Shown: positions 1 to 9,039, counted from the stretch's first letter. The stretch is 64,000 nucleotides of DNA from Flavobacterium aquicola (GCF_003385115.1 NZ_QUNI01000007.1:186001-250000), one strand, 5' to 3'. Made by a program: numbers and translations. The notes: generated from the sequence alone by a model not told the origin.

Positions 1-1
1 T

Positions 2-670
2 AAAGATTGGAAATGTAATTATTCAAAATATACAGTTGTTTATAATGGTGTTGATTTTTCCAAGTTTGAGAATACAGCATTACTAAACGTGGATAAATCT
101 ATTCAATTAGAAACATTTGTAAAAGGAGCTTCAAAAGTCTTAATTCATATAGGAAGTTTTAAAGAACAAAAAAATCATGAATTTTTAATCAATGTTTTTG
201 GGAAATTAAATCCAATTGAAAATAATTTTAAATTAATATTGCTTGGTACTGGAAGCTTAAAATCTAAAATTGAAGAGATTGCTTTAGAAAAGGAGTTACA
301 AAGTCATATTTACTTTGTAGGAATGGATAGTAATATAACTCCATATTTAGCATTGTCTGATATTTTTTTCTTTCCGTCTTTGTATGAGGGTTTTGGTAAT
401 GTACTTATAGAAGCACAGTATATGAAATTACCTATTTGTGCATCAGGAATAGCGCCTCATTACGAGGCTGCCTATAAAGGTTATCAAAAGTTTTTCTTTG
501 ATCCAAGTAATGAAAGTGAAGCTTTAAATAAATTACAAAATCTTATTTTAAAATTAAATTCGGGAGATTTAAATTTTGAGATTGAAGAAGCTTACGAATT
601 TGCAAAACAATTTTCTATCGAAAAAATGGCAGAAAATTTAGTTAACTTGTTTGAGGACTCCAAAATCTAA
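2..670 (+). CDS. Glycosyltransferase family 4 (GT-B), 5'-truncated by window edge
   Basis: The reading frame is open from base 2, so the gene begins before the window; a GTG at 89 is not a credible start because coding similarity extends upstream of it. The first visible residues contain a VVYNGVDFSKF stretch, typical of the GT4 inter-domain linker. Later come a nucleotide-sugar-binding GSFKEQKNH region and the E-x7-E motif EGFGNVLIE, followed by a short C-terminal helix. This is the C-terminal Rossmann domain of a retaining glycosyltransferase, cytoplasmic, adding a sugar to a lipid-linked glycan. The donor and acceptor cannot be read from sequence. It is followed after 5 bp by the Wzy-like gene, so the two are probably co-transcribed. 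Confidence 0.85.
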   Translation, partial: KDWKCNYSKYTVVYNGVDFSKFENTALLNVDKSIQLETFVKGASKVLIHIGSFKEQKNHEFLINVFGKLNPIENNFKLILLGTGSLKSKIEEIALEKELQSHIYFVGMDSNITPYLALSDIFFFPSLYEGFGNVLIEAQYMKLPICASGIAPHYEAAYKGYQKFFFDPSNESEALNKLQNLILKLNSGDLNFEIEEAYEFAKQFSIEKMAENLVNLFEDSKI

Positions 671-675
671 ATATT

Positions 676-1893
676 GTGGAAGAGACAATAAGTAAAATTC
701 ATGGGAAATATGATAAAAAAATTAGTTTGTTAATTGCTATATTACTTATTTTATCAGCTGGTGTTATATTTTTAAAAAATGTATTCACAAATGTAATAAA
801 CTTGGTCTTAATTTTTTTATTCCTTTTTTTTTGTATTTCAAAAATTAGATATAATGATGGATTATTTAATTTTAGTAGAAATGGTGGAAAAAAAATATTT
901 GTTATTACAGTTTTTATTATAATACATTTTTGCTTTTTATTTTTGTTGAGAGGGGATAATGACAAACCAACATTTACAATTTTCTGGTATATAGCATTTA
1001 TTTTTTGTCTTTTTTTAAGCAAACCAATATTAGATTTAGCAGTTAAATATTTTGCCACCATAGTATTATGGATTGTGATTTTTGCTTTATTAAATTACAT
1101 TGTCAGCTTATTAGGGATTTCTTTGCCTTATATTACTTTTATGGCATCTACAAGAGATACTACTTATTATATTTATCCTGGTACTGTTAGGCTTCATGGG
1201 CAAAATTATGATGTTTTTGGGCGTGAAGCTTTTAGACTTTCAGGTATCTTTCCTGAACCAAGTATGTTTGGATTGGTTTGTACATTTGTAATTTATTCAA
1301 AGGCATTTATTAATAATAAATTTAAAAATGCAATAATTGTAATTGGTGTTATATTATCAATGTCAATGGGGGCAATTATAACTTTATGTGGTTATGTTTT
1401 TTTTGAGTTGAAATCTACCAGACAAAAAATATTTGTTTTTTTAAGTATCTCTATCATACTTTTATTAGCATTTGTAAGTTTACCACAAGAAATTGTTGCA
1501 AGGTTTGTTTTGGATAAGTTTTCAGGAGACGCTTTAGAAGCAAGAACAACATTAGATTTTTCAGGTTTCTACAATAACTATTTAGATCATATTTCGATAT
1601 CACAATTATTAATTGGCGAGGGAGTTAGTGTATTAGATAATTATGATTTTATTGTTTCAGATTATAGAGGTCTTTTTATCAAATTTGGGTCATTAGGTAT
1701 TGGCCTCTATTTTTTATGGTTATGGTCAAATATAAAAAAATCTTCATGGAATAACACTTTTTTAGTTGCATTCATATTTTTGATCATATTTTTGCATAGA
1801 TCATGGTTTTTATTGTCTTTTATTTTTATGTTCTTTATTTACTATATCTCATTTGCTCAAAATAAAATTAAATCTAATAAAATTTACTTATGA
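676..1893 (+). CDS. Wzy-like O-antigen/polysaccharide repeat-unit polymerase
   Basis: A 405-residue polytopic membrane protein with about ten hydrophobic segments and a larger extracytoplasmic part around residues 150-200, containing an EPSMFG motif seen in many Wzy-type polymerases of the O-antigen polymerase/ligase superfamily. Such enzymes join lipid-linked repeat units in the periplasm. The start is a GTG 5 bp after the previous stop. No nearer ATG gives the N-terminal membrane segment. It overlaps the next gene by 4 bp (ATGA). Wzy proteins diverge too much for linkage prediction, and no flippase (Wzx) lies in the window, so a partner is probably upstream. An O-antigen ligase cannot be excluded. 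Confidence 0.7.
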   Translation: MEETISKIHGKYDKKISLLIAILLILSAGVIFLKNVFTNVINLVLIFLFLFFCISKIRYNDGLFNFSRNGGKKIFVITVFIIIHFCFLFLLRGDNDKPTFTIFWYIAFIFCLFLSKPILDLAVKYFATIVLWIVIFALLNYIVSLLGISLPYITFMASTRDTTYYIYPGTVRLHGQNYDVFGREAFRLSGIFPEPSMFGLVCTFVIYSKAFINNKFKNAIIVIGVILSMSMGAIITLCGYVFFELKSTRQKIFVFLSISIILLLAFVSLPQEIVARFVLDKFSGDALEARTTLDFSGFYNNYLDHISISQLLIGEGVSVLDNYDFIVSDYRGLFIKFGSLGIGLYFLWLWSNIKKSSWNNTFLVAFIFLIIFLHRSWFLLSFIFMFFIYYISFAQNKIKSNKIYL

Positions 1894-3059
1894 AAAAGTA
1901 CATAAAATATTTAGCGGTTATTTTTGTTAGTTTCATTTTTCAAATGGGTTGCGGACAAAATAATAGTAAAATGGAATATAAAAATATTCCAGGAAAAATT
2001 CAAGCGAGAGTATTTTTTTATAATGCATTAGGTAATAAATCATCTGAAAATAAATTTCTACTTGAAGATAATTTGCCTGCAGGTTATGTAAAGGATGGAA
2101 GTGTAGATTATACAAAATATCTTCAAAAAGGTATTAATGATAATAAAATTGTCATTTTTCCTAATTTTCCGATAATGGTTAATGATACGGGGTTAGTTTT
2201 AGAAAATAATTCAGAGATTTATTTTCAGGAAAATTCCGAAATAATTCTTCAAAAAAGTAATAAGGATACCTATAATATTCTTGAGATTCATAATAAGCAT
2301 AATATTAAAATTTTTAATCCTAAAATAACAGGAGATCGTAAAGAGCATTTCGGTAATTCTGGAGAGCATGGTATGGGAATTGGTATTAGAAGCTCAAAAC
2401 AGATCGAAATATATAATTCTGAAATTTCAAATTGCTGGGGAGACGGTATTTACATTGGGAGTTTAAAAACCTATGACGACAGTGGGAATTTTATTCCTTC
2501 TGAGGATATTATAATTAAAAATTCTAAATTGGATTATAATCGAAGAAATGGTATTTCTATTACATGCGGGAGAAATATAAATGTTAGTGATGTTTTGATT
2601 TCAAATACAATTGGCACCGCACCTATGGCCGCTGTGGATATTGAACCTAACAATAATAAGGATTATATGGAAAAAATTGTTTTGGAGAATATTATCACAT
2701 TTAATAATCGTTTTGGTATACAATTGGTTCTAAAAAAAATGGTTGGAATAAGAAAAAAAAATGTTGATGTTGTGATTAATAAACATTATGATTTTGGTTC
2801 AAAAATAGGCTTTCGTGTTGCTGCGTTTAAAAATACTTATGAGAATAATTTTCCTAAATTAGATGGTAATGTATTAGTTAATGATTGTATATGGGAAAAT
2901 AATACCGAAAAACCAATTGTAATTCAGAAAAATCAAAAATATTCTTGCTTAGTAAATTTTGAAAAAGGAAAAGTTGTTGATAAAAATAATAATTTGACTA
3001 AAGTTAACAAGTCGTCCATAGAAATACACGATAATTTTAATATAAAGTTCACTGAATAA
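1890..3059 (+). CDS. Lipoprotein with right-handed parallel beta-helix fold
   Basis: The N-terminus (residues 1-21) is a lipoprotein signal with a hydrophobic core and a QMGC lipobox, so Cys21 is the predicted lipidated residue. Residues about 110-290 show repeating short beta-strand motifs (IKIFNPKI, IEIYNSEI, IIIKNSKL, INVSDVLI) typical of pectate-lyase-like beta-helix proteins. This fold hosts polysaccharide lyases, hydrolases and epimerases. The gene overlaps the Wzy-like gene by 4 bp, so it is likely translationally coupled and acts on the same polymer in the periplasm or outer membrane. A lyase, an epimerase or a chain-length trimming hydrolase are all possible. I see no unambiguous catalytic signature. 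Confidence 0.65.
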   Translation: MKKYIKYLAVIFVSFIFQMGCGQNNSKMEYKNIPGKIQARVFFYNALGNKSSENKFLLEDNLPAGYVKDGSVDYTKYLQKGINDNKIVIFPNFPIMVNDTGLVLENNSEIYFQENSEIILQKSNKDTYNILEIHNKHNIKIFNPKITGDRKEHFGNSGEHGMGIGIRSSKQIEIYNSEISNCWGDGIYIGSLKTYDDSGNFIPSEDIIIKNSKLDYNRRNGISITCGRNINVSDVLISNTIGTAPMAAVDIEPNNNKDYMEKIVLENIITFNNRFGIQLVLKKMVGIRKKNVDVVINKHYDFGSKIGFRVAAFKNTYENNFPKLDGNVLVNDCIWENNTEKPIVIQKNQKYSCLVNFEKGKVVDKNNNLTKVNKSSIEIHDNFNIKFTE

Positions 3060-3209
3060 TTTGTTAATTAATATTACTCAATAAATATCGATTTAAGGGA
3101 CTTAAAACTTAAAAAATGTTTGTTGTTAAAATATAAAAAGTTACAAAATTAGATGGTTAAAAAAGTGTTTTGAAAATAGATTTAACAATACAATTTAAAT
3201 AATATAGAT

Positions 3210-4214
3210 TTGATAAAAAGTATACAATTATTACGCACTGTTGCAGCTTTAGGGGTTGTTTTTAGCCACTATAATTTTTATGATTTAGATACTGGAGGTT
3301 TTGGAGTAGATATTTTTTTTATAATTAGTGGTTTTATTATTGCATATATGGTAAATAAAAACACTCATAACTTTATGTTAAAAAGGATTGTCCGTATTGC
3401 ACCACTATACTATATAGCAACTGCACTAACACTGTCGTTGGCACTTATTAAACCGGAGTGGTTTAAAAATGTTGTGGTTAATGGAGAAGCAGTTTTTAAA
3501 TCTATTTTGTTTATTCCTTATAGAATTGATAATAGTGGTCCGATATTGTCTTTAGGGTGGACATTGAATAATGAGATGTTTTTTTATCTTGTTATGTTTG
3601 TTTGCATTATCTTCATTAAAAACAAAAAATACTTTGTAGCGGCCTGTGGAAGTATAATAAGTCTTTTTTTACTAAGTCTTTATTTTACTAATAATGATTT
3701 TTATATATTAAATTTTTATAAAAAGGGACTTTTGCCGGAATTTATTTATGGATTAGCATTGTATTATTTTTGGAAATTTTATAAATCAAAATATACAAAA
3801 ACATTTTATTATGGTGCATTAGTTTTAGGTGTTTTCTCATTAGTATTTATGATTTTTAATGATTTAACACAAGAGTTTTCTTTTTTAGGGCGCAATATTT
3901 CTAGAGGAATTCCAGCTTTGTTATTTGTAAATGCATTTTTAGTTTTGGAAAATGAAATCAATGAAGAAAATGTTTTTATAAAGTTAGGGATAAAGCTTGG
4001 AGATGCAAGTTATGTAATGTATTTATTTCATCCTTTTATGGTTTTTTTTCTAACAAGACTTGTTTATCCTGCTACAATTGGTAATACTGATTTTTTTATA
4101 ATTGAGTTTTGTAAATTAGTTTTAGCTCTAGTCGTAGTATGCATTGGAAGTATATTAATATATGAAATAATTGACAAGCCAATATTGAATTGGTTTAAAA
4201 AAAGGATAAAGTAA
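3210..4214 (+). CDS. Acyltransferase family 3 membrane O-acyltransferase
   Basis: A 334-residue polytopic protein of the acyltransferase-3 (OafA/NodX-like) family, which moves acetyl or other acyl groups onto sugars across the inner membrane. The N-terminus has the family pattern with Arg9 and His20 (LLRTVAALGVVFSHY), followed by FGVDIFFIISGFII and RIVRIAPLYY. The last third is a series of membrane helices ending in a basic tail. The start is TTG; no ATG lies before the conserved N-terminus. A 150-bp AT-rich gap separates it from the beta-helix gene and a 222-bp gap from the next gene. It probably O-acetylates the polysaccharide made by this segment; the acceptor is unknown. Confidence 0.85.
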   Translation: MIKSIQLLRTVAALGVVFSHYNFYDLDTGGFGVDIFFIISGFIIAYMVNKNTHNFMLKRIVRIAPLYYIATALTLSLALIKPEWFKNVVVNGEAVFKSILFIPYRIDNSGPILSLGWTLNNEMFFYLVMFVCIIFIKNKKYFVAACGSIISLFLLSLYFTNNDFYILNFYKKGLLPEFIYGLALYYFWKFYKSKYTKTFYYGALVLGVFSLVFMIFNDLTQEFSFLGRNISRGIPALLFVNAFLVLENEINEENVFIKLGIKLGDASYVMYLFHPFMVFFLTRLVYPATIGNTDFFIIEFCKLVLALVVVCIGSILIYEIIDKPILNWFKKRIK

Positions 4215-4436
4215 ATAAATCCCTTAAATGATTTTATTTCATTGGAATGAAGATTGGTTTATTGTTACCTCATTTTGGTTTTTCTTAAGCTAAGATTTGT
4301 AAAATAGTAATATATTATAAATCGATAATATTTTGATTAAGTATCTAACTAAAATTATTTCAGTGTAAAAAGATGTTGATGATTAAATTGAAAAAAAACA
4401 GTAATAGTATATCTGAATATATTGTAAAATATTTAT

Positions 4437-5003
4437 ATGGCAGGAAGAGATAAATTTAAAGTAATAAAACCTTTATTGAATATTTGGTGCTATTTGTTTA
4501 TGATTTTGCCAAGATTTATTTGTGAATTTTTATGGTGTGTTTTAATGCCATTCAATGGCTTATTATCAAAAGCGATTCGTTACTTAATTATAAAAGCAAA
4601 AGCGAAGAAAGTGGGGGATAATTTGTCAATTGGAGCTAATACATTGATAAAGAATTGGAAAAATTTTTCTTGTGGTGATAATGTGAGTATTCACGAAAAT
4701 TGTATAGTTGATTGTGATGCTGAGATATCAATTGGAAACAATGTTTCTATTGCTCATGCGACTTCTTTGGTAGCGGCAAATCATACTTGGAACGATGCAT
4801 CAATTCCTATAAAGTACAATCCCATTACTAAACTCGGAATAGTTATTCACGATGATGTATGGATAGGATGTGGTGTTAGAATTCTGGATGGAGTAACGAT
4901 TAAAAGAAGGTCGGTTGTTGCAGCTGGAGCTGTAGTTAATAAAAATGTAGGGGAGAAATCATTAGTAGGAGGAATCCCAGCCAAACTAATTAAGAAAATT
5001 TGA
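4437..5003 (+). CDS. Left-handed beta-helix (hexapeptide) acyltransferase
   Basis: A 188-residue O- or N-acetyltransferase of the LbH/CatB-like family. Residues about 60-185 are hexapeptide repeats (IGANTL, IGNNVSIAHAT, IHDDVWIGCGVRILDGVTI, VVAAGAVV), and the end is the usual GGIPAKLIKKI. The likely catalytic His lies in the AANHTWND loop. The N-terminal hydrophobic helix precedes the repeats. The ATG at 4437 gives a slightly short N-terminus. Another frame (4373-4453) encodes a peptide, ending KYLYGRKR, that resembles the missing N-terminus of this subfamily, so a frameshift near 4437 is possible. It acetylates a sugar nucleotide or a growing glycan in the cytoplasm. Confidence 0.85.
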   Translation: MAGRDKFKVIKPLLNIWCYLFMILPRFICEFLWCVLMPFNGLLSKAIRYLIIKAKAKKVGDNLSIGANTLIKNWKNFSCGDNVSIHENCIVDCDAEISIGNNVSIAHATSLVAANHTWNDASIPIKYNPITKLGIVIHDDVWIGCGVRILDGVTIKRRSVVAAGAVVNKNVGEKSLVGGIPAKLIKKI

Positions 5004-6184
5004 TGAAAGCATTATTTGTTCACGACCATGTGTTTTATAAACAGGATCAAAAATATTACAGCCCTGGAGGATTGCCTTCTGAAGCTTGGAATCGTTATTT
5101 GAAAAATATAGATAAATTATATGTGATATCTAGAGGAAGTGAAGATCTGCAAAAAGGAGGTTTAGTCTTATCTTCAGTTGATAGAATTGAATTTGATCTG
5201 TTTTATCAGGTAAAAGGAGGACTTGACTATTATAAGTACAATAAAGTTATTGAAGAAAAATTAGAACATTATATAAGAAAAGTTGATTTTGTTATTATAC
5301 GTGTTCCATCAACAATAGGTTATTTTGCATATAAAATTTGCAAAAAGTTAAATAAACCATTTATAACTGAAGTAGTAGGATGTGCTTGGGACAGCTCATG
5401 GAACTACGGATCTTTTACCATAAAGCTTCAGGCACCTTTGGGATATTATAGAATGAAAAACATTGTTAAAGAAAGTTTCGCCTCTACTTATGTGACAAAA
5501 TATTTCCTGCAACAAAGATATCCTACTAGATCAAAAATAACAACGTTTGCTTCTAATGTTCAAATTCCTTTAACTGATGAAATTGTAAAGAAAAATCATC
5601 TTGATTATCTTGAATTGTCTGAATCTAGAATTCTAAGAATTGGGATTATAGGCAATTTGAATATAAAATATAAAGGGTTTGATACAGCTCTTGAGGCATT
5701 AAAAATTTTTAAAAATAAAAATCCAAAATTGAGATTTCAGTTTTTTTTAGTTGGTGGAGGTGATCAGACGTATGTAAAAAAAATAATAAAAAAAACTGAA
5801 TTAGAAAATGAATGTATTGTGGTGGGCAGACTTCAGGCAGGAAAACAAATTTTTGAATTTTTAGATAAGCTGGATCTTTATATACATCCGTCAAAACAAG
5901 AAGGTTTGCCTAGATCGGTTATTGAAGCTATGAGTAGAGCTTGTCCTGTTTTGGCATCAAGTGTTGCCGGGATTCCTGAGTTAATTAGTGACTCTTACTT
6001 ACATAAGCCTGGAGATATTGAAAAATTTTCTAAAGATTTGGAAATAGTTTTAACAGATTCAAAGATTCGGTTAAATATGGCTCAAGAAAATTTTGAAAAA
6101 TCAAAAGATTATGTGCTAGATGTGTTAGAAGATAAGAGAATATTATTTTTTAAGAAAGTTGTTGAAAATATAGAGGGGAAATAA
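5003..6184 (+). CDS. Glycosyltransferase family 4
   Basis: A 393-residue GT-B glycosyltransferase. The C-terminal half shows RIGIIGNLNIKYKGFDTALEAL, FLVGGGDQ and the E-x7-E element EGLPRSVIE followed by VLASSVAGIPELI, the standard GT4 donor-binding and catalytic region. I chose the ATG at 5003, which overlaps the preceding TGA (TGATG), over a TTG one codon earlier. The gene overlaps its downstream neighbour by 1 bp (TAATG), so it belongs to a tightly coupled cassette with the hexapeptide acyltransferase and the next GT4. The substrate is unknown. Confidence 0.88.
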   Translation: MKALFVHDHVFYKQDQKYYSPGGLPSEAWNRYLKNIDKLYVISRGSEDLQKGGLVLSSVDRIEFDLFYQVKGGLDYYKYNKVIEEKLEHYIRKVDFVIIRVPSTIGYFAYKICKKLNKPFITEVVGCAWDSSWNYGSFTIKLQAPLGYYRMKNIVKESFASTYVTKYFLQQRYPTRSKITTFASNVQIPLTDEIVKKNHLDYLELSESRILRIGIIGNLNIKYKGFDTALEALKIFKNKNPKLRFQFFLVGGGDQTYVKKIIKKTELENECIVVGRLQAGKQIFEFLDKLDLYIHPSKQEGLPRSVIEAMSRACPVLASSVAGIPELISDSYLHKPGDIEKFSKDLEIVLTDSKIRLNMAQENFEKSKDYVLDVLEDKRILFFKKVVENIEGK

Positions 6185-7293
6185 TGAAAATTGGACTAAT
6201 AGCACATTACGGAGAAGATTACTATAAATCTAGGATGGATTTTCTTAGTTATTTGGATAAAAAAGGAAATTCCACTTTTGCTTTTGTGCCAGAAGATGAT
6301 TACAGGAAAAAGATTGAATCTCTTGGTGGAAAAGTATATTTTTATAAATATTCAAGAAGTTGGAAATTTATTTTTTCTTTAATTTCTACTTATTTTTTCT
6401 TTGTTTCGAAGTTAAAAAAAGAAAAAACGGATACTGTTTTTACTTATAAGTTTTTTCCAAATATCGTAGGAATAATTGCTGCGAGGAGAGCCAAAGTTTC
6501 AAAAATTGTTGCGACTATTGCGGGTATAGGATTTTTAGAGAGAAGGGAAGAAAATTTTTTAATAAAGATTATATTTAGTTTTTATATGTGGGTTTTGAAC
6601 AAAGCCGATTATGTAATTACTCAAAACATAGAAGATTTAAAATTATTGCAAAATAATCTAACATTTCCACAATTAATACTAACTAACGGGAGTGGGGTTA
6701 ATTCAGGTACTTTTTTGGAAACGCAGGGGATTGACCATGATTATATTAATGAAAATGGATTAAGTCTAGAAAAAAAATACATTACATTTTGTAGTAGAAT
6801 CGTTAAAGAAAAGGGAATCATAGAACTTGTTGAATCTTACAATAATATTGATATAGATTATGAATTAATTATTGCTGGCTGGTTTGATGAAAAAGGATTA
6901 GAAGAGAAGGTCCTAGATTTAATTAAAAATAATCCAAAAATTCATTATTTAGGTTACCAAAAAAATGTGCTTCCATTGTTATCTGTAACAGAGGTTGTCA
7001 TTTTGCCAAGTTATTATCCCGAGGGTGTTCCACGTAGTTTAATAGAGGCCCTTGCATTATCAAAAATTATTATAACTACTGATCATAAAGGTTGCAAGGA
7101 AACTTGTATTGATAACATAAATGGTTTTTTGGTTATGCCTAAATCAGTTGATAGTCTATCAAGTGCTCTTAAAAAAATCAACTTTTTAAATGATAAAGAA
7201 TTATTAGATTTTAAAACAAATAGTCTTAAATTATTCCAGAAAAAATTTGATAGTGAAGTAGTTTATAAAACAATTTGGAATGGAATTCAATAG
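6184..7293 (+). CDS. Glycosyltransferase family 4 (PglA/WbpH-like)
   Basis: A 369-residue GT-B enzyme. The N-terminus (IGLIAHYGEDYYKSRMDFL) and the middle segment with KIVATIAGIGFL resemble the PglA/WbpH/WbuB group, which often adds a hexosamine to an undecaprenyl-linked deoxyaminosugar. The donor region has FCSRIVKEKGI and the catalytic EGVPRSLIE. It overlaps the following reductase gene by 14 bp. Neighbouring WbpM-, WbpL- and reductase-type genes fit a role as the second transferase of a repeat unit that starts with a 2-acetamido-2,6-dideoxyhexose. That acceptor assignment is inference from context. Confidence 0.85.
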   Translation: MKIGLIAHYGEDYYKSRMDFLSYLDKKGNSTFAFVPEDDYRKKIESLGGKVYFYKYSRSWKFIFSLISTYFFFVSKLKKEKTDTVFTYKFFPNIVGIIAARRAKVSKIVATIAGIGFLERREENFLIKIIFSFYMWVLNKADYVITQNIEDLKLLQNNLTFPQLILTNGSGVNSGTFLETQGIDHDYINENGLSLEKKYITFCSRIVKEKGIIELVESYNNIDIDYELIIAGWFDEKGLEEKVLDLIKNNPKIHYLGYQKNVLPLLSVTEVVILPSYYPEGVPRSLIEALALSKIIITTDHKGCKETCIDNINGFLVMPKSVDSLSSALKKINFLNDKELLDFKTNSLKLFQKKFDSEVVYKTIWNGIQ

Positions 7294-8197
7294 TGTTATA
7301 ATTTTTGGTTCTTCAGGCTTTTTAGGGAAGAATCTTTCTCAGGAATTACAAAAAGAGTATTTTGTTAATTCTGTTTTTTTGAGACAAGCTGATTGGAAAT
7401 CCACTATACCTAAAAGTGATGTTTTTATTAATTTAATAGGAAAAGCTCATGATCATGATGGAGTAGCTAAGGAAAATGATTTTTATTTTGCAAATGTTGA
7501 ATTAACAAAGAAAATTTTTGAAGTATTTAAAACATCTAATGCAAAATTATTAATCCACATTAGTTCATTAGCTGCGATTGAAGAATTAGCTTCAGTTAAG
7601 CCTTTGATTGAAGAAGATGAATGTAACCCTAATTCTTGGTATGGGAAATCAAAGAGAATGGCCGAAAAGTGGCTGTTAGAACAGCAATTACCTGTAGATA
7701 AAAAAGTAATTATAATAAGGCCACCCATGATTCATGGATCTGGTGATAAAGGAAATTTAAGTTTATTATATAAGTTAGTATCTAGAGGTTTTCCATATCC
7801 ATTAGCTTCTTTCGAGAATAGACGTTCTTTTATCAGTATTGATAATTTTAATTTCTTTATCAAAGCAATTATTAAGAATGCTGAAAAAATTAATACTGGT
7901 ATATTTCACATTGCAGATGATGAAACGATTTCAACTAAAGAAATTATTAATATTATAAAAAATACGTCGAATAAAAAAATAACGAATTTAGTTTTACCTA
8001 AGTCATTAATTCGTAGTATTGCAAAAATTGGGGATTTTATACCAATTCCATTGAATACAGTACGATTAAAAAAATTAACTAGTGATTTAACTGTTTCAAA
8101 CCAAAAAATAAAGTCTGTCTTAAATATTAGGAAATTACCTTTGACAGCTGAAGAAGGAATAATGAAGACAATTTATAGTTTTAAAATTCAAAAATAA
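7280..8197 (+). CDS. NAD-dependent epimerase/reductase of nucleotide sugars (WbpV/WbpK-like SDR)
   Basis: A 305-residue extended short-chain dehydrogenase. The Rossmann glycine motif GSSGFLG is at residues 10-16, the active-site Ser at about 95-96 (HISSLA) and the YxxxK pair at Tyr121/Lys125 (WYGKSK). Homologues such as WbpV or WbpK reduce the 4-keto intermediate made by WbpM-type dehydratases to UDP-QuiNAc or UDP-FucNAc. A WbpM-like gene (12711) and a WbpL-like transferase (10952) in the same locus support this. A decayed 3' copy of a related gene follows at 8225-8478. The stereochemistry of the product cannot be read from sequence. Confidence 0.82.
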   Translation: MEFNSVIIFGSSGFLGKNLSQELQKEYFVNSVFLRQADWKSTIPKSDVFINLIGKAHDHDGVAKENDFYFANVELTKKIFEVFKTSNAKLLIHISSLAAIEELASVKPLIEEDECNPNSWYGKSKRMAEKWLLEQQLPVDKKVIIIRPPMIHGSGDKGNLSLLYKLVSRGFPYPLASFENRRSFISIDNFNFFIKAIIKNAEKINTGIFHIADDETISTKEIINIIKNTSNKKITNLVLPKSLIRSIAKIGDFIPIPLNTVRLKKLTSDLTVSNQKIKSVLNIRKLPLTAEEGIMKTIYSFKIQK

Positions 8198-8224
8198 TCA
8201 TACGATTTTTTGATTTTATATTTT

Positions 8225-8478
8225 GAGTTTCCAAAATTAATATAATTGCTGGGACAAAACTTAGGAAAACGAAATAAAATTATGAAAATTTCGGAAGCAC
8301 TTATTAAAAAAACAGCTTCATTAGGTGATATATTGAAACTGCCTCTTAATTCGGAACGTCTTCAAAAATTAACCGAAAATTATGTTGTTTCAAATAAAAA
8401 AATAAGAGAAGCTATCGGGAAACAATTACCCATTTATCTAGAGAAGGATTGTTAATCACCTTTGACTCTTTTAAATAA
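8225..8478 (+). pseudogene. Decayed 3' fragment of a second nucleotide-sugar epimerase/reductase
   Basis: An apparent 69-codon ORF (8246-8455) is the remnant of a longer gene. Its product aligns with the C-terminus of the adjacent intact reductase: ALIKKTASLGD against SLIRSIAKIGD, and LPLNSERLQKLTENYVVSNKKI against IPLNTVRLKKLTSDLTVSNQKI. Upstream similarity continues in the same frame through a stop codon at 8243-8245. Near 8434 the frame shifts, and the other frame continues as SREGLLITFDSFK, ending at 8478 and matching the intact gene's EEGIMKTIYSFK at the same spacing. So there is one internal stop, one apparent 1-base deletion, and the first roughly 240 codons are missing. It marks a recombination boundary just before rfbC. 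Confidence 0.85.
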
Positions 8479-8490
8479 TCAGCATATCAA

Positions 8491-9039
8491 ATGACAATAG
8501 AAAAAACACATATAAACGATTTAGTAGTTATAAACCCAACTGTATTTCCAGATGACAGAGGTCATTTTTTCGAGGCATATAATAAAGCTAAATTCAACGA
8601 GAACGGTATTATGTATGAATTCATTCAAGATAATCAGTCGTTTTCTAAAAGAGGAGTAATCCGAGGCCTGCATCTGCAAATTAATCCTTGTGCACAAGCG
8701 AAACTAGTACGTGTGCTGCAAGGAGAAATTTTAGATGTTGCTGTAGATCTGCGCAAAAATTCATCTACTTATGGACAGCATGTGAGTGTGGTTTTAAGTG
8801 CCGAAAATAAAAAGCAGCTAATGGTTCCCCATGGTTTTGCTCATGGATTTTCTGTTTTGAGTGAAACTGCATCAGTATTGTATAAAGTTGATCAAAAGTA
8901 TCATCAAGAAAGCGAGAGAGGAATCCGTTACGATGATCCTACTTTGGCAATTGATTGGCAGGTGAATCCCAGCGAAGTCATTGTTTCAGAAAAAGATTTG
9001 ATTTTGCCGAGTTTTGAAGCAATAGATTGGGAATTTTAG
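8491..9039 (+). CDS. rfbC: dTDP-4-dehydrorhamnose 3,5-epimerase
   Basis: A 182-residue cupin-type epimerase converting dTDP-4-keto-6-deoxyglucose to dTDP-4-keto-L-rhamnose in the cytoplasm. Visible hallmarks are the substrate-binding FPDDRGHFFE segment, the catalytic His61 in RGLHLQ, the acidic partner region DVAVDLR (Asp86) and the Tyr131 region YKVDQKY. The length equals the usual RmlC size. The ATG at 8491 follows the reductase remnant by 12 bp. rfbD and rfbA follow on the same strand. Codon use and base composition look less AT-extreme than the upstream genes, in keeping with a more conserved core. Confidence 0.96.
   Translation: MTIEKTHINDLVVINPTVFPDDRGHFFEAYNKAKFNENGIMYEFIQDNQSFSKRGVIRGLHLQINPCAQAKLVRVLQGEILDVAVDLRKNSSTYGQHVSVVLSAENKKQLMVPHGFAHGFSVLSETASVLYKVDQKYHQESERGIRYDDPTLAIDWQVNPSEVIVSEKDLILPSFEAIDWEF

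Noticed and set aside
699..1061. Open frame of 120 codons antisense to the Wzy-like gene
   Set aside because: It is Lys/Ile/Asn-rich low-complexity sequence produced by the AT-rich membrane-protein gene on the other strand.
3205..3212. TAGATTTG, matching the -7 promoter consensus, before the acyltransferase gene at 3210
   Set aside because: It overlaps the start codon itself, so it could not drive this gene unless translation began further downstream, which would lose the conserved Arg9/His20 motif.
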